From Robiginitomaculum sp. (GTDB taxonomy: Bacteria; Pseudomonadota; Alphaproteobacteria; Caulobacterales; Maricaulaceae), in assembly GCA_026982415.1 (NCBI GenBank), contig JALSHE010000107.1, positions 1-41,297 on the forward strand: 41,297 nucleotides of DNA, in the 5' to 3' direction. The notes below the pieces were generated by a model, which was not told the origin of the DNA, made no database searches, and was given only the letters and a program-made list of their open reading frames with translations. Shown here piece by piece: positions 8,501 to 14,808 of this stretch. The translations under genes were made by a program, and so were the position numbers. Every line of letters begins with the position of its first letter. Position 1 is the stretch's first letter.

Positions 8501-8657
8501 CCCGATCATGCTCGGCACGGGTACAGGATCCGAGGTTATGCGCCGCATCGCCGCGCCAATGGTTGGTGGTATGACCAGTGCCACCATTTTGACATTGCTC
8601 GTCATTCCTGCAGCCTTTCTGATATGGAAAAGAATAGCATTGAAATTGCCGAGATAA
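5532..8657 (+). CDS. cusA: CusA-type heavy-metal RND transporter (Cu+/Ag+ efflux)
   Basis: The 1041-residue size and 12-TM layout fit the HME-RND family. The TM4 signature GGIAIAIGAMVDAAIVMIEN is nearly that of E. coli CusA, the class that exports monovalent copper and silver. The periplasmic motif PIKNRIDMLATGIKTPIGIKV contains the CusA-like metal-binding Met region, and Met residues continue through the pore. The ATG overlaps the cusB stop by four bases (ATGA), so the two are translationally coupled. It drives proton-powered export through CusB and CusC from the inner membrane and periplasm. No copy of the window's ECF-type promoter lies upstream of this operon. Confidence 0.95.
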   Translation: MISGLIKWSIGNRFLIILFAILLAVWGGYTVKNTPLDAIPDLSDVQVIIKTTYPGQAPQVVEDQVTYPLTTAMLAVPGAVTVRGYSFFNDSFVYIIFEDGTDLYWARSRVLEYLSQVAPTLPPAARSALGPDATGVGWVYQYALIDKTGGHDLSQLRSIQDWFLKYELQTIDGVSEVATIGGMVKQYQVVVDPEKLRTYGIPLEKIRLEIQRGNQETGGRVIEMAEAEYMVRASGYIKGIKDLEVIPLAVTDKGTPILLRDVAQIRLGPELRRGIGELNGEGEAVGGVIIMRYGENAMRTIDLVKEKLEELKHSLPEGVEIVTTYDRSSLIERAVHTLSEKLLEEFIVVLIVCALFLFHIRSSLVILLSLPLGILAAFIVMNMQGINANIMSLGGIAIAIGAMVDAAIVMIENMHKHIERTPLTKENRWEIVTKASTEVGPALFFSLLIITFSFLPIFALEAQEGRLFHPLAYTKTYAMAGAALLSVTLVPVLMGYFIRGKILPEHKNPVNWLLMMIYKPFINIVLKAPWAMILVAFIVMSSALIPLNRMGGEFMPDLDEGDLLYMPSAFPAVSAGKMSQILQQTNKLIMTVPEVETTYAKAGRAETATDPAPLTMVETTIRLKPKEEWRAGMTMEKLKKELDAKVQIPSLTNVWIMPIKNRIDMLATGIKTPIGIKVAGPDLKIIGEIGQQIETVVKDVPGTSSVYAERVTGGRFIDIDIKREEAARFGLNVADVQAFVQTAIGGMTVAQSVEGLERYPINVRYPREYRDSLERLRNLPVVTKTGAQIPLSRLVDISISGGPGVIRSENARLNGWIYVDIAGVDISSYVKDAKKAVEQVKLPSGYSLSWSGQYEYMERAKQRLSVVVPLTLVIILLLLFLNFRRITPVLIIMGTLPLALVGGLWFLDILDYNMSVAVGVGFIALAGVSVEIGVLMIVYLEQALDAQIKLAEQEGRKLTREDLRTSVINGALMRVRPIMMTVAVVIAGLLPIMLGTGTGSEVMRRIAAPMVGGMTSATILTLLVIPAAFLIWKRIALKLPR

Positions 8658-8673
8658 ATTAAATTTAAAAAAG

Positions 8674-8704
8674 TTGAGGGGTAAGTTAGTTTCCCGCGTA
8701 TTAG
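8674..8704 (+). promoter_or_regulatory. ECF-type promoter candidate C (upstream of the dihaem lipoprotein gene)
   Basis: TTGAGGGG, 13 bases, then CGCGTATTAG. The same block pair with identical 13-base spacing occurs at four other gene starts here. The -10 end overlaps the first ATTAG palindrome (8700-8715). The gene start is 145 bases downstream. Confidence 0.7.
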
Positions 8705-8715
8705 TAAGAGCTAAT
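8700..8715. promoter_or_regulatory. Operator candidate 1, ATTAG-N6-CTAAT
   Basis: Perfect 5-bp inverted arms around six bases overlap the -10 block of promoter candidate C. A second copy lies at 8808-8823. ArsR-family dimers bind AT-rich palindromes of this size, and an arsR-like gene follows at 10348-10692, so ArsR binding is plausible but inferred. Confidence 0.5.
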
Positions 8716-8807
8716 ATAAGGGGAGGTCAGATTTTTTTATAAAAATCAAACCTTAATCATAAAAAATATATTTGCGCTCGCAATTTTTTTTGAATGGTGT
8801 TATTAAT

Positions 8808-8823
8808 ATTAGCACTTACTAAT
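8808..8823. promoter_or_regulatory. Operator candidate 2, ATTAG-N6-CTAAT
   Basis: Second perfect copy of the palindrome, with different inner bases, 26 bp before the dihaem lipoprotein start. Two copies about 108 bp apart in one 192-bp promoter region suggest paired repressor binding. Confidence 0.5.
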
Positions 8824-8849
8824 ATAAAAAATGTCTAAAGGGAATTATT

Positions 8850-10340
8850 ATGTTGAAAAATTTATTTATTGCATCGTCTGCCGTAGTTTTAGTTGCGTGC
8901 GGCGGCGGGGGCGGCACTACGACACCTCCTCCCCCCCCTCCGCCTCCGCCGCCTGCAAATCAGGCACCTGTGGTTGCTAGCGCTAATGCAGATCAGAACG
9001 GACAAGTCGGGTTTGATATTAATTATGACGCAACACAAGGGGGAAGCACATTCACAGATGCAGACGGTGATACGCTTACAATAACGGTAACATTTAACCC
9101 AGCGGATAACGGCTTGGCTGCGGCGGGCGGAACAATAACTGGTAAACCTCAAAGGCTAAATGATGTCACGGTAACGGTAACAGCCGATGACGGAAATGGC
9201 GGCACGGCTAACGACACATTCATAATAAATGTTGGCGTTGACCAAAATGCCATTCAGGCCAAATTTAATGGAAATATTGACCTTACAAACCTTCCAAATT
9301 ACGAGAATCCTACCATTCCGGCATACATCACCAAGTTAACAGAAAACGGGAACCCCGTAACGGATGCCGGTGCGATTCTTGGCCGTGTGCTGTTTTATGA
9401 TATGGCTCTTTCGATTGATGATACAATATCGTGCGCGTCTTGCCACATACAAGCGCAAGGGTTTAGCGATATAGACGTGGTCAGTAGTGGCGTCTTGGGC
9501 GGTGAAACACGACGGCATTCCATGCGCCTTATCAACACGCAATATGCAAATGAAGTGAACTTCTTTTGGGATGAACGGGCTATTAGTCATGAGGATCAAG
9601 AAACTATGCCTTTGCAGGATTTCAATGAGCACGGGTTTAGCGGCACCAATGGTCGTCCTGACCTAAATGATCTGATTGCCAAGCTTCAGGCGCAGGAATA
9701 TTACCAAGAGCTTTTTCGGTTCGCGTTTTTGGACACAAATATTACGGAGCCGCGACTGCAGCTCGCACTTGCGCAATTTACAAAAAGCATCACCTCATTT
9801 GATAGTAAATATGACACTGGGCGCGCGCAGGTTGCTAATGATACAGATAATTTCCCTAATTTTTCAGTAGGTGAAAACGCAGGAAAAAATTTATTCTTAA
9901 GCCCACCCCCACGCGGTGGAGCAGGATGTTTTCGCTGTCACAGTGCGCCAGAATTTGATATTATGCCAAATATAAATGGTCATAACGGGATTGTCGCAGA
10001 AGCCTCGGATCCAACCTTGGCGGACTTTACCAATACTAGGGCGCCTACGCTTAGAGACGTCGTAAAGCCTGACGGTAGCCCTAATGGTCAAATGATGCAT
10101 AACGGAAGTAAGGCAACACTCAGAAGCGTGATTGACCATTATAACAATATCCCTGTGCCCGCAACTGAACCAGAGCGCACTCAATTTCTGGACAACATTG
10201 ATATGCGGCTCGTCATGATGTCAACCACACCACCGAGTTTGAATTTAAGTGAAGCTGAGAAGCAACAGTTGGAAGATTTCTTGAAAACTTTGACAGGGTC
10301 AAATGTTTACACAGATCCAAAATGGAGTAGCCCATTTTAA
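8850..10340 (+). CDS. Lipoprotein with Ig/cadherin-like domain fused to dihaem cytochrome c peroxidase/MauG domain
   Basis: The 496-residue protein starts with a lipoprotein signal (lipobox LVAC, Cys17) followed by Gly- and Pro-rich linkers. Residues ~37-128 form a putative-Ig/cadherin-like domain (DADGDTLTITVTF, TADDGNGGTANDTF). The rest is a bacterial cytochrome c peroxidase/MauG-like domain with two haem c sites, CASCH at 195-199 and CFRCH at 360-364. Such enzymes reduce peroxide or carry out high-valent haem oxidations in the periplasm; the true substrate is unknown. The gene sits behind an ECF-type promoter candidate and two operator palindromes, which ties it to the metal response. Oxidative protection during copper stress is an inference. 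Confidence 0.85.
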   Translation: MLKNLFIASSAVVLVACGGGGGTTTPPPPPPPPPPANQAPVVASANADQNGQVGFDINYDATQGGSTFTDADGDTLTITVTFNPADNGLAAAGGTITGKPQRLNDVTVTVTADDGNGGTANDTFIINVGVDQNAIQAKFNGNIDLTNLPNYENPTIPAYITKLTENGNPVTDAGAILGRVLFYDMALSIDDTISCASCHIQAQGFSDIDVVSSGVLGGETRRHSMRLINTQYANEVNFFWDERAISHEDQETMPLQDFNEHGFSGTNGRPDLNDLIAKLQAQEYYQELFRFAFLDTNITEPRLQLALAQFTKSITSFDSKYDTGRAQVANDTDNFPNFSVGENAGKNLFLSPPPRGGAGCFRCHSAPEFDIMPNINGHNGIVAEASDPTLADFTNTRAPTLRDVVKPDGSPNGQMMHNGSKATLRSVIDHYNNIPVPATEPERTQFLDNIDMRLVMMSTTPPSLNLSEAEKQQLEDFLKTLTGSNVYTDPKWSSPF

Positions 10341-10347
10341 GCTTGGG

Positions 10348-10692
10348 TTAATCTGACCATAATCGCCGGGCGGCTTTAATGTTGCCCGGCGTTACGCCCA
10401 TATGACGCCGCTCTATAAATTCCAGTCCATTGACAATCCAATTTGCCATATCCGGGTTGATTAAATGGTAAAAGTGATGGCGACCCTCGCGGCGCTCAAC
10501 AACAATTCTATGGGCTTTTAGCAAGCGTAAATGCTGTGAAATGCGCGGCGCTTCCAAGCCAAGGGCTTTTGCCAACCCGCTAACATCTTTTTCACCCAGC
10601 CGCAGTTCTTCAATCATCCGAATGCGGTCCGGGTGCGATAAAAGCCCGAAAATTTCTGCGAGTTCTTTTGCAACCACTTGCCTGCTTGGCAT
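10348..10692 (-). CDS. ArsR-family winged-helix transcriptional regulator
   Basis: This 114-residue protein matches the ArsR/SmtB HTH fold: recognition helix region LEAPRISQHLRLLKAHRIV (about 46-64) followed by the wing VERREGRHHFYHLI. It contains no Cys, so it lacks the ELCVC site of ArsR/CadC-type sensors; the His/Asp-rich C-terminal helix (PDMANW...ERRHMG) could hold another type of ligand. It is convergent with the dihaem lipoprotein gene, with only 7 bases between the stops, and divergent from the carbonic anhydrase gene. It is a candidate to bind the ATTAG-N6-CTAAT pair, but the effector is unknown. Confidence 0.9.
   Translation of the reverse strand: MPSRQVVAKELAEIFGLLSHPDRIRMIEELRLGEKDVSGLAKALGLEAPRISQHLRLLKAHRIVVERREGRHHFYHLINPDMANWIVNGLEFIERRHMGVTPGNIKAARRLWSD
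10364..10391. terminator. Stem-loop CGCCGGGC-N12-GCCCGGCG downstream of the dihaem gene
   Basis: Perfect 8-bp GC-rich arms with a 12-base loop lie 23 bases after the dihaem lipoprotein stop and inside the 3' end of the convergent arsR gene. No T-tract follows, so its role as a terminator is uncertain. Confidence 0.4.
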
Positions 10693-10847
10693 GACACTCT
10701 TCCCTCTCGTTATGCTTATTATCTCATCTTCTCATATACATTCTATAAAGCGTATTAATTTTCAAAGCAAAGAAATATATACTTGCAAATATCTGCACAT
10801 GTACATATATGAAGCTATATTAAAACACCTTTAACCCCGAGAGAAAT

Positions 10848-11651
10848 ATGACCAAGTTTACTAAATTATTAGCTGCATCAATATTGGGCAGCGCAATGCT
10901 AAGTGCATGCCAACCAGCATCTGAAACCAAAACACCCGTTCAAGATGTTGCCAAGAAAGTAACCAAGAAAGCCCAAAGTACAGATTGGAAATATGTTGGC
11001 GAGTACGGCGCAGCCAATTGGGGCACAATGTCTGATAAATTCAGCACCTGCGCGACGGGCAAGTTGCAATCACCATTTAATATCACAGCGGACATTTCTG
11101 CTGACCTACCAGCGCTTGGCCTTAATTATAATGCCGTTCCCATGAAGGTTATCAATAATGGCCACACAATTCAAGCAGACCAAGCGGGCGGCGGGCAGCT
11201 TGTTGTCGATGGTACAACATACAATCTTTTACAATTTCACTTCCACGCCGGTAGCGAGTACACAATTGATGGAAAATCATACCCATTGGAAGTCCACCTC
11301 GTACATGCCTCCGATGCTGGTGCGCTCGCGGTTGTTGGCGTTATGTTTGAAGAAGGCGCGGCCAATGCCGAGCTTGGAAAAATCTGGGCCAATATGCCTG
11401 CAAAAAAAGGCGAAAACGCTGTTGCAGGCGAAACAATCAATGTGAACAAGCTATTGCCAGCTAGCAAACAATATTACCGTTTCATGGGATCATTGACAAC
11501 ACCACCATGTTCTGAGGGTGTTAACTGGCACATGATGAGCACGCCAATTACCGCCTCCCAAGCGCAACTCGACGCTTTCACAGCGATTTACCCCATGAAT
11601 GCAAGGCCTTTGCAGGACGAAAACAACCGTCTTGTTGTCTTAGGTCGCTAG
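10848..11651 (+). CDS. Alpha-class carbonic anhydrase, lipoprotein
   Basis: The 267-residue protein has a lipoprotein signal (SACQ, Cys at ~21) and the alpha-carbonic-anhydrase fold: zinc ligands in QFHFHAGS and EVHLVH, the Thr199-type loop SLTTPPCSEGV, and the C-terminal NARPLQ motif. It hydrates CO2 to bicarbonate in the periplasm. One oddity is SEYTIDG where the family has SEHTIDG: the Glu of the proton/hydrogen-bond network is kept but the following conserved His is Tyr. It is divergent from arsR, and GAGAGA precedes the ATG. A link to metal resistance, for example carbonate precipitation, is only inference. Confidence 0.9.
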   Translation: MTKFTKLLAASILGSAMLSACQPASETKTPVQDVAKKVTKKAQSTDWKYVGEYGAANWGTMSDKFSTCATGKLQSPFNITADISADLPALGLNYNAVPMKVINNGHTIQADQAGGGQLVVDGTTYNLLQFHFHAGSEYTIDGKSYPLEVHLVHASDAGALAVVGVMFEEGAANAELGKIWANMPAKKGENAVAGETINVNKLLPASKQYYRFMGSLTTPPCSEGVNWHMMSTPITASQAQLDAFTAIYPMNARPLQDENNRLVVLGR

Positions 11652-11662
11652 TCCTTTCATTC

Positions 11663-12394
11663 ATGAGAAAATATATATTACTTACCAGTGCGGGCGCGCT
11701 TTTCTTTAGCGCGCCCGCACTGGCACAAACCACGGCGGGCGTATTTGGCCCAGGCATAAGTGAAAATGACCGTTCAGGGCAGTTTCGTATTGCCATGTCC
11801 CCAGGGCAAAATGACGGTACAGACCGCTGGGAATCACGCATTCACTATCAACAAGCTATTAGCGATAACTTGCGCAGCCGTATTGTTTTACAAGGCAGCA
11901 ACCTTGAAAATGGAAGCTTTGAAAGCAATTTCATACAGGCGGAACTACAATGGCAATTTAAAAAACCGGATAATAATGCATCATGGTCCAGCGCCCTTAG
12001 GCTTGATGCGCGCTTCGTCGAACAAGATGACGGGGAGAACAGACTGGGTCTCAACTGGACAAACCAGTGGAATCCCGGCGATAAATGGCAATTTAACAAT
12101 GTTATTCTAACCGCCGTAGAAATTGGCAACGATGTGCGTGATGGCCTGGTGCTTGAAGTGCGCAATGGCGTTAAATATAGAATAAATGCCGACACCAAAG
12201 TTGGCGTAGAGAGTTTCAGTGCCCTTGGCAGAACCAATGCGCTTGGCAATTTCAACACCCAAAACCACCGCATTGGCCCCGTTGTAACGGGAAAAATCAA
12301 TGATGAAATATCTTACTTGGCTGGCGCTCTGTTTGGCGCATCAAAACCCGCTCGCGATATTGACTTTAGGTTTTGGCTGGGACGAAAATTTTAA
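11663..12394 (+). CDS. Secreted protein, probable outer-membrane beta-barrel, unknown function
   Basis: Only 11 bases separate this gene from the carbonic anhydrase stop and no clear ribosome site is seen, so translation may be coupled. The 243-residue product has a signal peptide (MRKYILLTSAGALFFSAPALA/QT) and then alternating strands with aromatic residues (WSSALRLDARFVEQ, LGLNWTNQWNPG, WQFNNVILTAVEIG), ending RFWLGRKF with a C-terminal Phe typical of outer-membrane barrels. I do not recognise the family. A perfect 15-bp inverted repeat lies inside the signal-peptide codons. It is convergent with the cytochrome c gene. Confidence 0.7.
   Translation: MRKYILLTSAGALFFSAPALAQTTAGVFGPGISENDRSGQFRIAMSPGQNDGTDRWESRIHYQQAISDNLRSRIVLQGSNLENGSFESNFIQAELQWQFKKPDNNASWSSALRLDARFVEQDDGENRLGLNWTNQWNPGDKWQFNNVILTAVEIGNDVRDGLVLEVRNGVKYRINADTKVGVESFSALGRTNALGNFNTQNHRIGPVVTGKINDEISYLAGALFGASKPARDIDFRFWLGRKF
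11685..11723. repeat. Perfect 15-bp inverted repeat inside a signal-peptide coding region
   Basis: CCAGTGCGGGCGCGC at 11685-11699 is repeated inverted at 11709-11723 around a 9-base loop (TTTTCTTTA). The stem is very GC-rich and begins 22 bases after the start of the 11663 gene. It could pause ribosomes or RNA polymerase, bind a protein, or be a small mobile scar; nothing downstream makes it a standard terminator. Confidence 0.8.
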
Positions 12395-12412
12395 AGGGCC
12401 AACTGATAAACC

Positions 12413-12907
12413 CTAATTGCCGGCTTGCTGCTTGCGAATGGCTTCATATTGCTTATTGACGCCATCGTGCCGCGCCCGAACATTTTCCGGCCATTGGCTT
12501 TTGATATAAGACAATACGGCGATAATTTCTGTGTCAGTAAGTATGTCTTCATAGGCTGGCATATCACTTATATAGTCTGCACCTGCATATTTTTGCACGC
12601 CGTATTTAGTAAGGTCAAACAGCACTTGATCTGTGTGGTGCCAAGTATGGCCACTTTCGTCGTGGGGCGGAGCAGGGAGCACACCATTTGGTTTACGCCT
12701 TTTCCAATCCGCCTGCCCTTCTAAATTCACGCCATGGCAAGACGCACATGTGCTTGTATAAACTATCTGCCCTTGCTCTATTAATAGAGTGTTTCCTGGC
12801 TCAAGTTGCACAATATTATCTGGTTTTTGAACCGCATTGCCTGGGTTATTGCAGGCGCTTGCAAGCGCTCCAAGCCCTGCCATTAAAACAAATTTCAAGA
12901 CTTTCAA
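12413..12907 (-). CDS. Cytochrome c lipoprotein (monohaem)
   Basis: I chose the TTG at 12907 because GGAGGGG lies four bases upstream and the resulting N-terminus is a proper lipoprotein signal (KVLKFVLMAGLGALASAC). The mature protein holds one haem c site, CASCH, and a likely axial Met in SDMPAYED, as in class I cytochrome c. Residues around PAPPHDESGHTWHHTDQVLF resemble accessory cytochromes of copper/oxidase systems. It sits at the end of the sigma-factor operon, beginning 2 bases after the sigma stop, so it is probably co-expressed. It likely shuttles electrons in the periplasm; its partner is unknown. Confidence 0.8.
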   Translation of the reverse strand: MKVLKFVLMAGLGALASACNNPGNAVQKPDNIVQLEPGNTLLIEQGQIVYTSTCASCHGVNLEGQADWKRRKPNGVLPAPPHDESGHTWHHTDQVLFDLTKYGVQKYAGADYISDMPAYEDILTDTEIIAVLSYIKSQWPENVRARHDGVNKQYEAIRKQQAGN

Positions 12908-12908
12908 C

Positions 12909-13481
12909 TCACCCCTCCATACCAAGCATGTTTCCCAAAGATTGCCGCGCCCGATAGATCCTGGTCTCGACCGCTTTGGGGCTTATCTTCAAAATATCCG
13001 CCGCTTGCTTGTGGCTCATATTTTCTATTGTGCAGAGAATAAGCGGGGCACGCAGATTTTCCGGCAAATTGGTTATGGCGGTTTGAGTAGCTTCTAATTT
13101 GCGTTTAGCATCAATTACTGTTTCCGGGTTTTCTTCTGCTTGCATTTGAGTAATTTTAATTTCCATGATCGGCGTCATACGTTGCATGAATGATCTGGTT
13201 TTTCTCTTGCGGCCTAAATCCCTGCATTTATTCATAGCAATTTGAAACGCCCATGTAGAAAACTTATACTTTGGGTTAAACCGCGCCAAATTGCGGTGCA
13301 TAGCGATAAATGTGTCCTGCACTATATCTTCCGCGTCGTCTCCGTCCCCCATATGGCGATAGGCAAACCTGTATAGCGGGGACTTATACTTGCGCATGAT
13401 GGCCGTGAATGCAGGGTCGTCCCCTCCGGCAGCTCTCTTGACAAGCGCCTTATCTTCATCATCACTCGCCGACTCAAACAT
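12909..13481 (-). CDS. ECF sigma factor, CnrH-like
   Basis: The 190-residue protein has the two domains of ECF (group 4) sigma factors: region 2 around residues 25-95 (DAEDIVQDTFIAMHRNLARF, with FSTWAFQIAMNKCRD) and region 4 around 135-185 (LPENLRAPLILCTIENMSHK, SPKAVETRIYRARQSL). It directly follows a CnrX-like sensor gene and a CnrY-like anti-sigma gene, as in the CnrYXH system of Cupriavidus metallidurans. It is the only sigma factor in the window and is the obvious candidate to recognise the five AGGG-N13-GCGTA promoter elements, one of which lies upstream of this operon. The promoter link is inference. Confidence 0.92.
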   Translation of the reverse strand: MFESASDDEDKALVKRAAGGDDPAFTAIMRKYKSPLYRFAYRHMGDGDDAEDIVQDTFIAMHRNLARFNPKYKFSTWAFQIAMNKCRDLGRKRKTRSFMQRMTPIMEIKITQMQAEENPETVIDAKRKLEATQTAITNLPENLRAPLILCTIENMSHKQAADILKISPKAVETRIYRARQSLGNMLGMEG

Positions 13482-13489
13482 TAGCAGGG

Positions 13490-13936
13490 TTAACTGGCTA
13501 TGTTACGGAAGGATTTTTGAACGATTGCATCAAACCGCACCGCTTGTTCTTCATTTAATAGCCCGCGCATAGCGAATATATGTTCAATCGTCAAAGTTTG
13601 CAGCTCGTCTAAGGTCTTCACATATTCTGATTTTGCCGCTAAAACTTCAGGACTCATTTCATGGGAGGTTTGCATAGCCATACTCAACCGCGCATTTGCC
13701 TTCTTCATACGAATTTCCAAAGCCGTTTTTTGCGTAGCGAACGATTTTTCTAATATATGTAATTTATCATTTTGTGCTTCATCCAGAACCAGTTGCGTAT
13801 GGATTTTCTCATGCAGCCCCATCGTCTTCCCGGCATTTGGCATAATATATTTATGCCCAAGTAAAATCCCGATAACGCCCGCAATAAAGCTTAGCGCTAT
13901 GACTAAAAGAGCGCTGCGCAAACCTTTGTTAACCAC
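13490..13936 (-). CDS. CnrX-like periplasmic heavy-metal sensor
   Basis: The 148-residue protein has an N-terminal TM anchor (~8-27) and the four-helix heavy-metal-resistance fold seen in CnrX/ZraP/CpxP relatives. Counting from the GTG start at 13936, the CnrX metal ligands are all present at the same positions: His42 and His46 (GLHEKIH), Glu63 (ILEK), His119 and Met123 (IEHIFAM). In CnrX these bind Ni(II)/Co(II) and release the anti-sigma factor CnrY. The gene overlaps the CnrY-like gene by 8 bases and is followed by the sigma factor after 8 bases. The identical register also supports the GTG start. Confidence 0.88.
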   Translation of the reverse strand: MVNKGLRSALLVIALSFIAGVIGILLGHKYIMPNAGKTMGLHEKIHTQLVLDEAQNDKLHILEKSFATQKTALEIRMKKANARLSMAMQTSHEMSPEVLAAKSEYVKTLDELQTLTIEHIFAMRGLLNEEQAVRFDAIVQKSFRNIAS

Positions 13937-14210
13937 AACACGGCACCATCATTTGTGTAACACTATAGGCTGGCGTTGCTGAAAAAACGCCTAAATCATT
14001 GCTAGTTATGCTGGCATTTGCACCGATGACGCTACCAAATAAGAGTGTTGATGCAACAGGCAAGCCTTTTAACCAAAGAGGCATTTTCGAAAAATAGGCA
14101 TAGGGGGCTGATGTTTCTATGCGCTGCCAGACACGCGCCTCAAGACCGACGAGCCGCTTCTCGTCAGGCTCCGGCATGGCATTTAAATATGCATCTAATT
14201 TGTTTGTCAT
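13929..14210 (-). CDS. CnrY-like membrane anti-sigma factor
   Basis: This 93-residue protein has a short cytoplasmic helix (LEARVWQRIETSAP, ~23-37) suited to binding an ECF sigma factor, one membrane span (~50-68, LPVASTLLFGSVIGANASI), and a short periplasmic tail ending QMMVPCCG. Size, order and position match CnrY, which tethers CnrH until CnrX senses metal. The terminal Met-Met and Cys-Cys could bind a thiophilic metal such as Cu(I); classical CnrY is not known to me to have this. It lies 27 bases after the NTF2-like lipoprotein gene and overlaps the sensor gene. Confidence 0.75.
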   Translation of the reverse strand: MTNKLDAYLNAMPEPDEKRLVGLEARVWQRIETSAPYAYFSKMPLWLKGLPVASTLLFGSVIGANASITSNDLGVFSATPAYSVTQMMVPCCG

Positions 14211-14237
14211 AATTTTTCCTGTGCTTCTAAAGTCCCG

Positions 14238-14762
14238 CTAAGATGTATGAAGATGGGCAATCTTCCAAACCCCATTTATATTTTTCAAAATTGCGGTGCC
14301 ATTGCGCGTCATGCTCGAATTTTTGCCTTTATAGTTATAAGCCATATCAATAGCAAATGTTGCCGAAGCCAAATCACCCGAGACATTGGTTCTATAATCT
14401 TTGAATTCGTACTTTGTAAACACCAAATCTTGATTGGCAAATTCAGGCGCCAGGTGGTTATCGCGATAATCCGTCCAGCCAATATTATTTCCTTTGCCTT
14501 CAAATATCGTAAAGTCTGTTCCGTCTAGCAAAACAAAAGCTTCCATAGCGGCAAGGTCTTTTGCGTTGATCAAGCTAGAGTAGTTGGTCAGGAGTGCTTC
14601 GACGTTTTGCTTCTCTTGTGATAAATTCACAGATACTTTCTGCGTTAAACTTTCACGAGAGCTTCCGTCATTTATTTGATCGCCAGATTGTTGCGCCGAA
14701 CACGAAGCTACAAGCAGACCCAGAGCCAAAGGCAAGGCCAGTTTTTTTGATATATTTTTCAT
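14238..14762 (-). CDS. NTF2-like (SnoaL/DUF4440 type) lipoprotein
   Basis: I prefer ATG 14762 (GGAG eight bases upstream) over the upstream TTG. The 174-residue product has a lipoprotein signal (LLVASC) and an NTF2/SnoaL-like fold suggested by LLTNYSSLINAKDLAAMEAF, TDYRDNHLAPEF and the end GVWKIAHLHTS. Such domains often bind small ligands or work in stress responses; the ligand here is unknown. It lies between the DUF2231 gene and the anti-sigma gene, 46 and 27 bases from them, so it should belong to the same ECF operon. Confidence 0.75.
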   Translation of the reverse strand: MKNISKKLALPLALGLLVASCSAQQSGDQINDGSSRESLTQKVSVNLSQEKQNVEALLTNYSSLINAKDLAAMEAFVLLDGTDFTIFEGKGNNIGWTDYRDNHLAPEFANQDLVFTKYEFKDYRTNVSGDLASATFAIDMAYNYKGKNSSMTRNGTAILKNINGVWKIAHLHTS

Positions 14763-14808
14763 AGTTTTCTCCAAAGAGTGTGGTTATATTTTGTTTTGCA
14801 TCATACTT

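Noticed and set aside
10747-10760. AAGCGTATTA before the carbonic anhydrase gene as an ECF -10
   Set aside because: No AGGG block lies 13 bases upstream.
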